Notes under the pieces: model-generated | Seen by the model: the letters and a program-made list of their open reading frames with translations, nothing else | What the model was told of the DNA's origin: nothing | Database searches by the model: none | Origin: Variovorax beijingensis | GTDB lineage: Bacteria; Pseudomonadota; Gammaproteobacteria; Burkholderiales; Burkholderiaceae_C | Length of the DNA stretch: 37,373 bases | NCBI RefSeq assembly: GCF_003951285.1 | Contig: NZ_RXFQ01000029.1 | Span: 1-37,373 of the forward strand | Direction: 5' to 3' | Made by a program: the position numbers and the translations under genes | In this document: piece by piece, positions 1 to 7,128 of the stretch | How positions within the stretch are numbered: position 1 is the first letter of the stretch | Layout: every line of letters starts with the position of its first letter

Positions 1-1
1 C

Positions 2-73
2 AAGAAGGTGGGCGGCGCCTACGGCCTGGGCGTGACCTACGCCAAGACCATGTTCGGCGCGCACGAAGGCTGA
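2..73 (+). CDS. C-terminal end of an unidentified protein (5' end outside window)
   Basis: An open plus-strand frame enters from the left edge and ends at TGA 71-73, giving 23 residues that end in GVTYAKTMFGAHEG. The segment is rich in Gly and Ala, with codon use typical of the GC-rich genes here. It is too short to place in a family. The frame is open to the edge of the window, so the gene start lies outside. I call it coding because it is an uninterrupted frame with strong third-position GC that stops just before the remnant genes. Confidence 0.5.
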   Translation, partial: KKVGGAYGLGVTYAKTMFGAHEG

Positions 74-107
74 GCGAGAGGCTCGACTCCGCGGTTCTTC
101 GGCATCC

Positions 108-247
108 CTAGGGCAAAGTGCCGCGCCTGGCGAAGATGCTTGCCACATCCGCCATGTGCTCGGTTTCCCAGGTGCACAGCGGAACGATCGCGTCGGCCAG
201 GCTGCGGCCGAGCGGGGTCAGCACCTTGTCGCTGACGCCCTCGACTG
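108..247 (-). pseudogene. HxlR-family transcriptional regulator, 3' remnant
   Basis: Reading leftward to the stop at 108-110, about 45 residues match the end of an HxlR winged-helix regulator: the wing strand and following helix read VLTPLGRSLADAIVPLCTWE, the family's usual LTPLG-S/L...LC-W signature. Going upstream the frame meets a stop codon within about 15 nt of position 247, so the N-terminal two thirds, including the DNA-recognition helix, are gone. What remains cannot bind DNA as an HxlR protein. The break coincides with the start of an oppositely oriented oxidoreductase remnant. HxlR genes commonly lie divergent from oxidoreductase genes, so the two remnants look like the far ends of one divergent pair. 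Confidence 0.7.
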
Positions 248-493
248 GCCAAGGGCTTCAACCATTTGGCCGGCGCGGTCCTTGCCCAGGACCCGGCCGT
301 TCATGGTGGCAGGAGCGTTGTGTTCCTGGCGAGCGACGATGACGGCACCGCAGCGGAGATCGGTGCGCTTGCGGAAAGCCTCGGTTTCTCGCCGATCAAG
401 CCTGGCGGGCTTTCGGAAGGTGGACTGCTTGTGCAGGCGCGCGGAGATAGCTGGGGTCAACTGATCTTCAAGGACTTGGTCAAGTTCGACTGA
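248..493 (+). pseudogene. NADPH-dependent F420-reductase-like oxidoreductase, 3' remnant
   Basis: From about 248 a plus-strand frame encodes AKGFNHLAGAVLAQDP, then a region with VVFLASDDDG, LAESLGFSPI and GGLLVQARG, and ends in WGQLIFKDLVKFD at TGA 491-493. These are the C-terminal segments of the NADP oxidoreductase, coenzyme-F420-dependent family: the AFN motif after the Rossmann fold, the second strand pair, and the terminal helix. The N-terminal Rossmann half with the GxGxxG nucleotide-binding loop is missing. An internal ATG at 266 could start a 75-residue peptide, but it would lack the cofactor site. I read it as a dead 3' fragment joined to the HxlR remnant. Confidence 0.72.
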
Positions 494-606
494 AGCTGGC
501 TTCTGGCCGGCTTGGCCGTATTGCTGAGTTGCCCTGATCGCACGACGACAGCCGGATCCGGCTCCGACACCAGACCTTCGTTTGGTGGGACCCTGTTGCC
601 ACCTGC

Positions 607-1065
607 TCATTCCAGGTAGTCAATGAACTGCGGGATCACCTCGCGCAGGAAGCGGATTTCCTCTGTGGGAATGCTGCGCGACTCCAAGTCGAAATGGATG
701 AAGGTGCCATAGGGCGTGCCGCACCCTCGCGTCAGCAGCCGGCCGTAGTACGACTCGACCATGCCGGCATACGGTCGGTTCGTCAGGCGCTGATCCTCGG
801 AGGCATGGCTGGTGACGAACTCGCCGTGCTCGAGCGCGTACTGGCAGAAGCTCCTGCCCAGAGGCACCACCTTCAGCCAGGTGCGGTATTCAGAGTCGCG
901 GTCGAAGGCATGCGCCGCGCGCATCACGTCGCCGTTCAATTTGTAGATCGCCGTGAACCGATAGGACGTCCTATCGTTGAGCAAGGCCAGCGCCGGAACG
1001 ATCCCGCGGCTGGCAAGAAGGCTGCGAACGGCCGCAGCGGGCGCTGGCAAGTCGACGTCGAGCAT
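607..1065 (-). CDS. Single-domain GAF protein
   Basis: This is a 152-residue protein made up almost entirely of one GAF-like fold. It contains RFTAIYKLNGDVMRAAHAFD near the start, the SFCQYALEHGEF core, a YYGRLL segment and the strand YGTFIHFDLESRSIPTEE followed by the closing helix. GAF domains bind small ligands or form dimers, usually as sensory modules; no output domain is attached. The ATG start (1063-1065) begins MLDVDLPAP. No clear Shine-Dalgarno sequence is visible. The gene stands alone, with neighbours on both sides that are remnants or a separate small gene. The ligand cannot be deduced from sequence. Family assignment is fairly secure; function is unknown. Confidence 0.75.
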   Translation of the reverse strand: MLDVDLPAPAAAVRSLLASRGIVPALALLNDRTSYRFTAIYKLNGDVMRAAHAFDRDSEYRTWLKVVPLGRSFCQYALEHGEFVTSHASEDQRLTNRPYAGMVESYYGRLLTRGCGTPYGTFIHFDLESRSIPTEEIRFLREVIPQFIDYLE

Positions 1066-1157
1066 GAGTACTTTAGTTATGGCGTGGGCGCGAATCTTAC
1101 GTAATTCTTACCGTGTTCCGGAACTGGGTTTCACCCTCATCTTGTCAACGCAAACCC

Positions 1158-1475
1158 TTAGAGTGCCCCGCGAGCCTCGCGGCTCTGCACCTTCGCGTTC
1201 TCGCGTGAGGCAGACCACTCGAGCGGCATGTCAGCCAGTTCAAGCAGAGTCCGGTCACGCTCTATCAACTGCGCGATCGCCACAAGCATCGCTTGCGACA
1301 TATCGGCGGCGTCACTCGTGAGCATCTGCCAAGCGACACCGTCTTCATCGTGGGAGGCGTGGGGGATTGGCACGGTCCCAATCACGATGGACCGCACAGT
1401 GAAGCATGCGAGGTTCGGCGCGTCCTCGAAAGGCCAGGCATCGTCAGAGTTGGGCATGTCTTGCTTCGGCAACAT
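1158..1475 (-). CDS. Small conserved protein of unknown function
   Basis: A 105-residue protein begins MLPKQDMPNSDDAWPFEDAP and contains the stretches FTVRSIVIG and HASHDEDGVAWQML. It then has a helix with AMLVAIAQLIERD and a LADMPLEWSASR ending. The combination WPF-[DE]-[DE]-xPN, a strand, SHDEDG-AWQ and LADLPLGW recurs in a family of small uncharacterised proteins that I recognise by pattern but cannot name. The acidic, soluble character and position in accessory DNA would fit an immunity-like or modifier protein, which is inference only. The start could also be the Met at residue 7. It lies 92 bp upstream of the GAF gene on the same strand. Confidence 0.6.
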   Translation of the reverse strand: MLPKQDMPNSDDAWPFEDAPNLACFTVRSIVIGTVPIPHASHDEDGVAWQMLTSDAADMSQAMLVAIAQLIERDRTLLELADMPLEWSASRENAKVQSREARGAL

Positions 1476-1912
1476 GGGCTCCCGCCGACATAGTGGCTTG
1501 CGGACTTACCTCGCTCAACGTCCGCGGCCACGCCAAGCGAACGCGCGTCGGCAACCCGACAGTGAGTCGATTGACATCGGATCCGATCGATAGGATGCCG
1601 TGCGAGCCGAGTCACTTTGCACGCACACGCCGTTGCGGGCCGGCGGAAGCAGATCTGCCCGCCCAGGCGCACGGCCAACGCGGAAACCTACACCATCGTT
1701 TTTCTATCTGTCATTTGCTTTCGCTGTGAAACCCCCGTTCGGGGCGCGAGTGCCCCTTGCACTGCGCGGCCGCGTCCGGGCCTGTGGGTCGATCAAGCAG
1801 CAAGCTGAGCCCGCCTGCTGCTGCGTCCAACTGGGCGCTGCGCCGCTGCACGTTGCGATGTCATTCACTTGAATTGCAATACGCTCCTTGTTCTCTGATT
1901 TGGAGGCCCGCC
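1476..1912. other. 437-bp stretch without a recognisable gene; holds the antitoxin promoter region
   Basis: No frame in this interval resembles a protein and no tRNA or rRNA pattern is visible. Near its right end, just before the antitoxin start, lies an 8-bp perfect palindrome ATTGCAAT (1873-1880), followed by TTGTTCTCTGATTTGGAGG. RelB-type antitoxins usually repress their own promoter through short palindromes, so this is a plausible autoregulatory site, but the match is short. The Shine-Dalgarno GGAGG at 1902-1906 sits 6 nt before the antitoxin ATG. Small GC-rich hairpins around 1728-1765 have no T-tract and I do not call them terminators. Confidence 0.4.
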
Positions 1913-2221
1913 ATGGTCGCAAACGCATTGGTACAGACCCGCATCGACGCTGACGTGAAGGAGCGCGCCACCGCAGTGCTCGACAACATCGGCCTTACTG
2001 CCTCGGACGTGATGAGGATCGTTCTGACACGCGTGGCCAAGGAGGGTGCATTGCCGGCGGGTTTTACCGTCGATGCTGCGGCGCACGACGCCTGGTTTCG
2101 AGCCAAGGTGCAGGAGGCCTTGGATGATCCGAGCCCCGCCGTTCCGCACGAGAAAGTTGAAGCGCATTTCGCCAAGCGCCGGGCAGCTGCGCTGCTCAAA
2201 GCGGGTCAAGGCAAGGCGTGA
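1913..2221 (+). CDS. RelB/DinJ-family antitoxin
   Basis: This 102-residue protein starts MVANALVQTRIDADVKERA and continues AVLDNIGLTASDVMRIVLTRVAKEGALPAG. That is the ribbon-helix-helix DNA-binding region of RelB/DinJ antitoxins, including the characteristic V-x-x-R-I-D-x-x-x-K opening and the GLT-x-S-x-V/A helix. The C-terminal half (residues about 55-102) is charged and would wrap the toxin. ATG 1913 is preceded by a strong GGAGG at the right distance. The stop TGA (2219-2221) overlaps the GTG of the downstream toxin (2218), so the two are translationally coupled. It neutralises the toxin and, in the family, represses the operon. Confidence 0.88.
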   Translation: MVANALVQTRIDADVKERATAVLDNIGLTASDVMRIVLTRVAKEGALPAGFTVDAAAHDAWFRAKVQEALDDPSPAVPHEKVEAHFAKRRAAALLKAGQGKA

Positions 2222-2502
2222 GGCTGGAGTGGTCGCCGTTGGCGATGGATGACCGGGATCGGATTTTCGACTTCATCGAACAAGACGATCCGCGCGCGGC
2301 GATTGCCGTGGACGAGCGCATCGCCACGCAAGTGCTGGTGCTGCTGCAGTTTCCAGCAGGCGGGCGTCCCGGGCGCGTCGAAGGGACGCGCGAACTGGTC
2401 GTTCGCCGCACGCCGTACATCGCGGCCTACCGGGCTGGAAAGGATTACGTTCGCGCGTCCTGCGAATTCTTCACAGCGCGCAGTTGTGGCCAGGCGAACT
2501 GA
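2218..2502 (+). CDS. ParE/RelE-family toxin with frameshifted C-terminus
   Basis: The 94-residue frame begins at GTG with RLEWSPLAMDDRDRIFDFIE, followed by ...ERIATQVLVLLQFPAGGRPG and TRELVVRRTPYIAAYR, the standard ParE/RelE-fold toxin order. It overlaps the antitoxin stop by 4 nt. After GKDYV the frame ends RASCEFFTARSCGQAN, which is not a family ending. Skipping two bases in the CGCGCG run at 2452-2457 restores VRVLRILHSAQLWPGE and runs to TGA 2514-2516, a canonical RelE/ParE C-terminus. The last strand and C-terminal residues used for activity are therefore replaced. Either the toxin is dead or altered, or the dinucleotide run is variable, or there is a sequencing error. Confidence 0.8.
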   Translation: MRLEWSPLAMDDRDRIFDFIEQDDPRAAIAVDERIATQVLVLLQFPAGGRPGRVEGTRELVVRRTPYIAAYRAGKDYVRASCEFFTARSCGQAN

Positions 2503-2788
2503 CAGACCTGCTGTGAAGAGGGGTTGAATGTTGTTCGCCATCCCGTGTTTGCATGGCGAGAACGTGCGTGCGCAGAGCATGCGAGCCCTTTGGGCTCAGC
2601 CTCGTGGTAACGGGTGTGCTGGCACTGGCTTTGTTGTGCATCAACGGCAGGGTCAGAGAGCGTGCAAGGCGAAACCACCAGTTTCGAGCTTCAGCTGGTG
2701 GCGTAACTGACATGCTGAAGCCGGTCAAAGCCGTTTCCACACGGCCTCGGCCACACCGGATATTCAGAAGGCACGCTGATGGCGAGCC

Positions 2789-4294
2789 TCAGTCGTAGCT
2801 GGCGGTCAGGCCGACCGACGAGTACGCGCTGCGCCCGTGGATCGCGATGTAGAAGTCACCGGGCAGGGGATTGCTGATCGCAATGGCTTCGTTGCTGCCG
2901 TTGACGTAGGGGCGATAGTCCCAGGCCGTCAACGACGGGAGTGCGCCGAGGCGGATGTACATGTCGCCATCACCACCGCCGACGGGGCCGGCCATGTTGA
3001 TGTTCAGCTGCGCGATGCCGGGCGGGACTGTGATCCTGTAATAGCTCCAGCTGTCAGTGCCGCCAGCCAGGCCTTGGGCAGCCTGGTTGTTCAGGAGTTG
3101 CACAAGGGGCGGCCGGGTGTCCATCTTGAAGGAGCGCACCATGACGTCCCATCCGGTCCCAACAGAGGTGCTGACCCACGTCACTGCAAAATTTCCCACC
3201 GGATCCATTGCCAGGAGCGGGGTGGCTCCAAATTGGGGTTGCGGCGGGTCGACTCGAAATTCATCGGCAATCGGAGTTGCATCGCTGCGAAATTGTCTTG
3301 CTGCCAATGTAGAGCTTTGGGGGCCACCGACCACGCCACTTGATGCAATCCATGAAACGACAAAATCTCCATTCTCTGCAATCCCCGGATTTGGCCCGGG
3401 TTCGCCTTCGTGGATGCGTTGGTTGACTCGCACCAATCCGCCGGGGTTGCCATTCGCGTCATAGGGCCGGGCGTATATGTTCCAGGTGTAGTTGTCATCC
3501 TGGGAAGCGCTCCACGTGATGACGGATTTGCCCCCGGGTTCCATGGCAATACGGCCGCCTGAACTGTATATCGATCGGATGGCGCTGATGACAAGTGCCG
3601 GAGTCAGCGCAACACCTGCGCGGCTGAAGCGCTGCAACATGATGTTGGATTGGTTTGCCGTCGGACCGGGCCTGGTCGCAAATGACAATGCGATGTTTCC
3701 TGCATCGTCGGTGGCAATCGAACTGGGGCCGGAGAGTTTGTCCGGGGCATCTGATGCAACGATGACTTCAGGACCGATGGGCATCCCGCTGGTATTGAAT
3801 CGCCTGATTGCAATCGTCCGAGGCGCCCCTTCCGAGGCCGAGCGCGAGTAGGCTGCAGTGATATTGCCATCCGTATCCATGCTGGCGACTGTGCTCGATG
3901 AATCCGGGGTTGTTTGAAAGCTGGAGAGCAGATTTCCGTTTCTGTCATAAGCCATGACTCTCCCAGGGTGGCTTCCAAAGACGAAATTACCGGCGCGATC
4001 AACTGAAAAGTTCGCATACGTGGGAGGCGCCTGGATCTGGTGTCTTGTCAGAAAAGGTGTTCCTGAGGACCTTATTCTTTGAGCGTATGTGGCATTTGCT
4101 GCGGCGTCGAACCAGATCAGAAGTCTTTCTCCATTTGAGCCTGCGGAGAAGTAGATCGGACGCTGATTGCCGGCCGTGGCGGTATTCACCATGACGGGAT
4201 CGCCGAGCGGCGCGGCCTGCCCCTGAGGAGCAGCGACAAGTCCCGACAGGCAGCCCAATGACATCAAAAGTCGTCGCAGCAAGGTATGAGGCAT
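2789..4294 (-). CDS. Secreted protein with C-terminal PPC domain
   Basis: The likely start is ATG at 4292-4294, giving MPHTLLRRLLMSLGCLSGLV, an Sec signal peptide ending near AAPQGQAA. It is preceded by AAGAAGGAA; an upstream Met at 4375 would put 27 non-signal residues in front. The mature part, about 475 residues, has repeated four-stranded blades with DxxGN turns (DRAGNFVFG, DTDGNITAAY, DDAGNIALSF, DPVGNFAVTW), as in beta-propeller-like surface proteins. Residues about 410-501 form a bacterial pre-peptidase C-terminal (PPC) domain: SWSYYRITVPPG, GDGDMYIRLG, GDFYIAIHG and a YSSVGLTASYD end. No protease catalytic triad is seen. It follows the OGT-like glycosyltransferase gene on the same strand after 179 bp. 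Its role is unknown. Confidence 0.8.
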   Translation of the reverse strand: MPHTLLRRLLMSLGCLSGLVAAPQGQAAPLGDPVMVNTATAGNQRPIYFSAGSNGERLLIWFDAAANATYAQRIRSSGTPFLTRHQIQAPPTYANFSVDRAGNFVFGSHPGRVMAYDRNGNLLSSFQTTPDSSSTVASMDTDGNITAAYSRSASEGAPRTIAIRRFNTSGMPIGPEVIVASDAPDKLSGPSSIATDDAGNIALSFATRPGPTANQSNIMLQRFSRAGVALTPALVISAIRSIYSSGGRIAMEPGGKSVITWSASQDDNYTWNIYARPYDANGNPGGLVRVNQRIHEGEPGPNPGIAENGDFVVSWIASSGVVGGPQSSTLAARQFRSDATPIADEFRVDPPQPQFGATPLLAMDPVGNFAVTWVSTSVGTGWDVMVRSFKMDTRPPLVQLLNNQAAQGLAGGTDSWSYYRITVPPGIAQLNINMAGPVGGGDGDMYIRLGALPSLTAWDYRPYVNGSNEAIAISNPLPGDFYIAIHGRSAYSSVGLTASYD

Positions 4295-4473
4295 GGATTC
4301 CTTCTTTCCCCAGTTGGCATCAGAGTGCGCCCCTCGATCCGCAGGACATGATGTCGGGGTCGATGAAGTTGTCAACGTAGAGTTAAGTTGCCATCGGCGC
4401 TCCGCGTAGTTCTTTTCGGCAGCAGTAATGCACGGGTAATTCGAACCGCGACCTCAGTGCGGCAAAGACCGCG

Positions 4474-6564
4474 TCATGAGCCGGCAACGTGGATGTGGTC
4501 CGGCGGCAGGCCGAGCCGATGGCGCTCCCACATGGCCTCGAAGGCGGCTTCGATCCGCTTCGCGAACAGCGGCGTGTTGAACAGCGGGGTCTCGGTGCGG
4601 TTGCAGTGAAGGCGGCGGCGCAGGGCGGCCAGCTTCGTGGGCGAGGTCGCCAGCGACAGCGCCAGCGCTTCGTAGCTGTCGACGCTGCGGGTCACGAGCT
4701 CGGGCAGGCCGATCGTGTTCAAGAGGCTCGCAGCAACGCGGGATGCGAAGGTGCGGCCGGCAAGCGTCAACACCGGAAGGCCGGCCCACAATGCATCGCT
4801 GCAGGTGGTGTGCGCGTTGTAGTGGAAGGTGTCCAGGAACAGGTCGGCGTGCGCATGGCGCGCGAGGTGATCGGCGAGCGGCAGGCGTTCGGCCCAGATG
4901 ATGCGCCCGGATTCAACGCCATGCGCGATGGCCTCGGCCTCGATACCGGCCACCGCCGCATTGCCGCCTCTCAATAGCCACAGCACGCTGCCGGGCACGC
5001 GGTGAAGCAGCCGCATCCAGACTTCGAAGACATCGGGGGTGATCTTGTAGCTGTTGTTGAAGCATGCAAAGACCACGCCCTGTGGCGGCAGGCCCAGGCT
5101 CTCGCGGGTCGACCGCGCATCGCCGATTGCCTTGGTGTCGTCGTTGGCCTGGTACGACCCGGGAAGGACCACCACCTTCTCCGCGTAGTGGCCGTATTCG
5201 CCCGGGCGGATCAGCGTCGCGTCGGCAACGATGTAGTCGATGAAGTCACAGCCCATCGAGGCCGGAAAGCCGAGGTAGTTGACCTGCACCGGCGCCGCGC
5301 GGCGCGCAAAGATGCTCGGCCGTGCGCCTTCGGTGAAGCCGTTGAGATCGATCGCGATGTCGATCCCCTCGGCCCGTGCCAGCAACGCGACTTCTGCATC
5401 GCTTCGATCGGCGACATCGATGAAGCGATCGAACGCTGCCGCGACCCGCGCGGCCATCGGGTCGGCGGTCATCGGCCCGAAGGCAAAGCCGAGCCACTCG
5501 AAGCGCTGGCGGTCGTGGCATTCGAACAATCGCACCATCAGCTGCGACGTGGCATGGTTGCGGAAGTCGGACGAGAAATAGCCGACGCGCAGCTTCTGCT
5601 TCGACGGACACGATGTGAAGACCGCCGTGCCCCCGCGCTGCGGATACTGGTCTTGTGCGTAGGTGCGCGCGCATGCCAGCAGCGTGGCCGGACACGCGGG
5701 TGTCGCGAGCAGCGAGAACGGGACGGCCGCCTTCTCGCCGGCGCCGACGCGCGCCAGCGTGTCGGCCACCATCGGCACCCATCCCGACCAGCGGCACATG
5801 AGCATCGTGTTGTAGAGCCAGTGGCCTCGCTCGTAGGTGCTATCGGGCGGAAGCTTCGCGATCTGCGCATGTACGGCCCGGGCCTCGGCATGCCGGCCGA
5901 GTCGCGCGAGGACCATGGCGTGGGTCATGCGCGCGGCGCTGTCCTGCGGCGCCAGAGCCAAGGCCTGCTCGCAGCTTTGCAGCGCCTGCGGTCCACGTCC
6001 GAGTTCGGCCAGCGCGAACCCGCGATCCGCCCACGCGCGCACCAATTCCGGGGTCGACGCGAGCGCCCGGTCGCAGTGCCGAAGCGCCTCGTCGAAGCGG
6101 TGCAATTCGACCAGGGTCCTTGCGAGGTTGGCATGAAGCTCGGAAGAGTCGGCATCGATGGCCAGTGCGCGCCGGAAGGCTGCCAGCGCCCGTTCCTGTT
6201 CGCCGAGCGCGCTGTGGGCAACGCCCGTTTCGTGCCACGCCTCGAAGAAATCGCCGCCGCAGGCGAGCGCGCGCTGGAACGACCTCAGGGCGGCACGCGC
6301 CTGCCCGCGCTGCAACTGGACCCTTCCGAGATAGAAGAGTGCCTCTGCCGAGCATCCGCGCAGGCTCGACGCCCTGAGCAGGAGTTCTTCGCACTCCTCG
6401 AACTGATCGCGGTTGCCGCAGATGTAGGCAAGCAGTTCGTAGGCCTTGGGAAGCGCCTCGTCGCGCCGGATGAGTTGGCGCAGCAGCGCCTCGCAAGCCT
6501 GGAGCTTTCCGGTTCGGAAGTAGCGTTCGGCCACGACGATTTTCTGGTGCGTGGATTGCATCAT
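4474..6564 (-). CDS. TPR protein with O-GlcNAc-transferase-like (SPINDLY/GT41) catalytic domain
   Basis: About 696 residues from MMQSTHQKI. Residues roughly 10-260 are consecutive 34-residue TPR repeats (FYLGRVQLQRGQARAALRSF, LHANLARTLVELHRFDEALR and similar). The rest is the GT41 catalytic region: KLRVGYFSSDFRNHATSQL, DIAIDLNGFTEGARPSIFA, APVQVNYLGFPASMGCDFID, ACFNNSYKITPDVFEVWMRL and FLDTFHYNAHTTCSDALWAG followed by LAGRTFASRVAASLL. The family transfers a sugar from a nucleotide sugar onto Ser/Thr of proteins in the cytoplasm, with the TPRs selecting the target. The frame remains open to 6684, but that extension reads as non-family sequence. The secreted PPC protein downstream on the same strand is a possible substrate, which is only inference. 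Confidence 0.88.
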   Translation of the reverse strand: MMQSTHQKIVVAERYFRTGKLQACEALLRQLIRRDEALPKAYELLAYICGNRDQFEECEELLLRASSLRGCSAEALFYLGRVQLQRGQARAALRSFQRALACGGDFFEAWHETGVAHSALGEQERALAAFRRALAIDADSSELHANLARTLVELHRFDEALRHCDRALASTPELVRAWADRGFALAELGRGPQALQSCEQALALAPQDSAARMTHAMVLARLGRHAEARAVHAQIAKLPPDSTYERGHWLYNTMLMCRWSGWVPMVADTLARVGAGEKAAVPFSLLATPACPATLLACARTYAQDQYPQRGGTAVFTSCPSKQKLRVGYFSSDFRNHATSQLMVRLFECHDRQRFEWLGFAFGPMTADPMAARVAAAFDRFIDVADRSDAEVALLARAEGIDIAIDLNGFTEGARPSIFARRAAPVQVNYLGFPASMGCDFIDYIVADATLIRPGEYGHYAEKVVVLPGSYQANDDTKAIGDARSTRESLGLPPQGVVFACFNNSYKITPDVFEVWMRLLHRVPGSVLWLLRGGNAAVAGIEAEAIAHGVESGRIIWAERLPLADHLARHAHADLFLDTFHYNAHTTCSDALWAGLPVLTLAGRTFASRVAASLLNTIGLPELVTRSVDSYEALALSLATSPTKLAALRRRLHCNRTETPLFNTPLFAKRIEAAFEAMWERHRLGLPPDHIHVAGS

Positions 6565-6780
6565 CGGAGCGTTGCGGACGAAGAGCGCATCCCGCCCGGC
6601 CAGCGGCCGCGCAAGCGCGTGTCGAACGCGCTGCGCCCTCAACACTCCATCCAGACCTTGGTTCCCTCGGCAAGGAGGATACAAACGGTTTCGGCTTGTG
6701 GCAAGTGCCGAGCGTCAGACCTGCGCGAGGACTGTCGGGCAGATGCCCGGTTGAATCCGCCGCCGAGAGTTGCCCGCCAA

Positions 6781-7128
6781 CTAGGCCCTGAACTCCCGAA
6801 TCACTTCAATCGTGCCAACGATGTTCTCGTTGAGCTCATCGAGATTCTCCGCCGGGATCCACCATTCCGTGTGGTGATCGCCGCCTACCTTCTGGATCTC
6901 GTAGCGATCCATGAAAGCCTTCCGAACGTGGAAACGTGTCACGCACCCGTATCCACTTGCACTGACGTTCCAATCGCTGGCGATGTCCACCGCGTACTGC
7001 TCATTGGTAACGGGATAGAAGATAGGTTGCTCCGGCAGGCGCGGCGGCCACTTCGCGAATCCACTCTTCTTCACGAGTGCGATCTCTTCTGGTCCGGTCG
7101 GTCGATAAAGGACAACGGTTTCGCTCAT
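6781..7128 (-). CDS. Small ADP-ribosylation/crystallin-J1-like protein
   Basis: This 115-residue protein starts MSETVVLYRPTGPEEIALV. It continues with FAKWPPRLPEQPIFYPVTNE, a WNVSASGYGCVTRF segment, the FMDRYEIQKVG strand, HHTEWWIPAENLDELNENIVG and a final IEVIREF. The pattern RPTGP-EL-LV, WPPRLP-QPIFYPV-NE and TEWW-PAE-L recurs in small proteins often labelled ADP-ribosylation/crystallin J1, although they are much shorter than true ADP-ribosylglycohydrolases and their biochemical role is unproven. The ATG overlaps the hydrolase stop by 4 nt (ATGA, 7125-7128), so it is coupled to that gene. A longer upstream extension of the frame runs antisense-like and is not supported. Confidence 0.75.
   Translation of the reverse strand: MSETVVLYRPTGPEEIALVKKSGFAKWPPRLPEQPIFYPVTNEQYAVDIASDWNVSASGYGCVTRFHVRKAFMDRYEIQKVGGDHHTEWWIPAENLDELNENIVGTIEVIREFRA

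Noticed and set aside
1728..1765. GC hairpins as terminator ahead of the RelB gene
   Set aside because: Stems are 4-5 bp with no T-run and no gene ends immediately before them.
2517..2788. Possible small proteins on either strand between the ParE toxin and the PPC protein
   Set aside because: Frames exist on both strands, but none has a convincing start, ribosome site or family pattern; I see no gene in this 272-bp gap.
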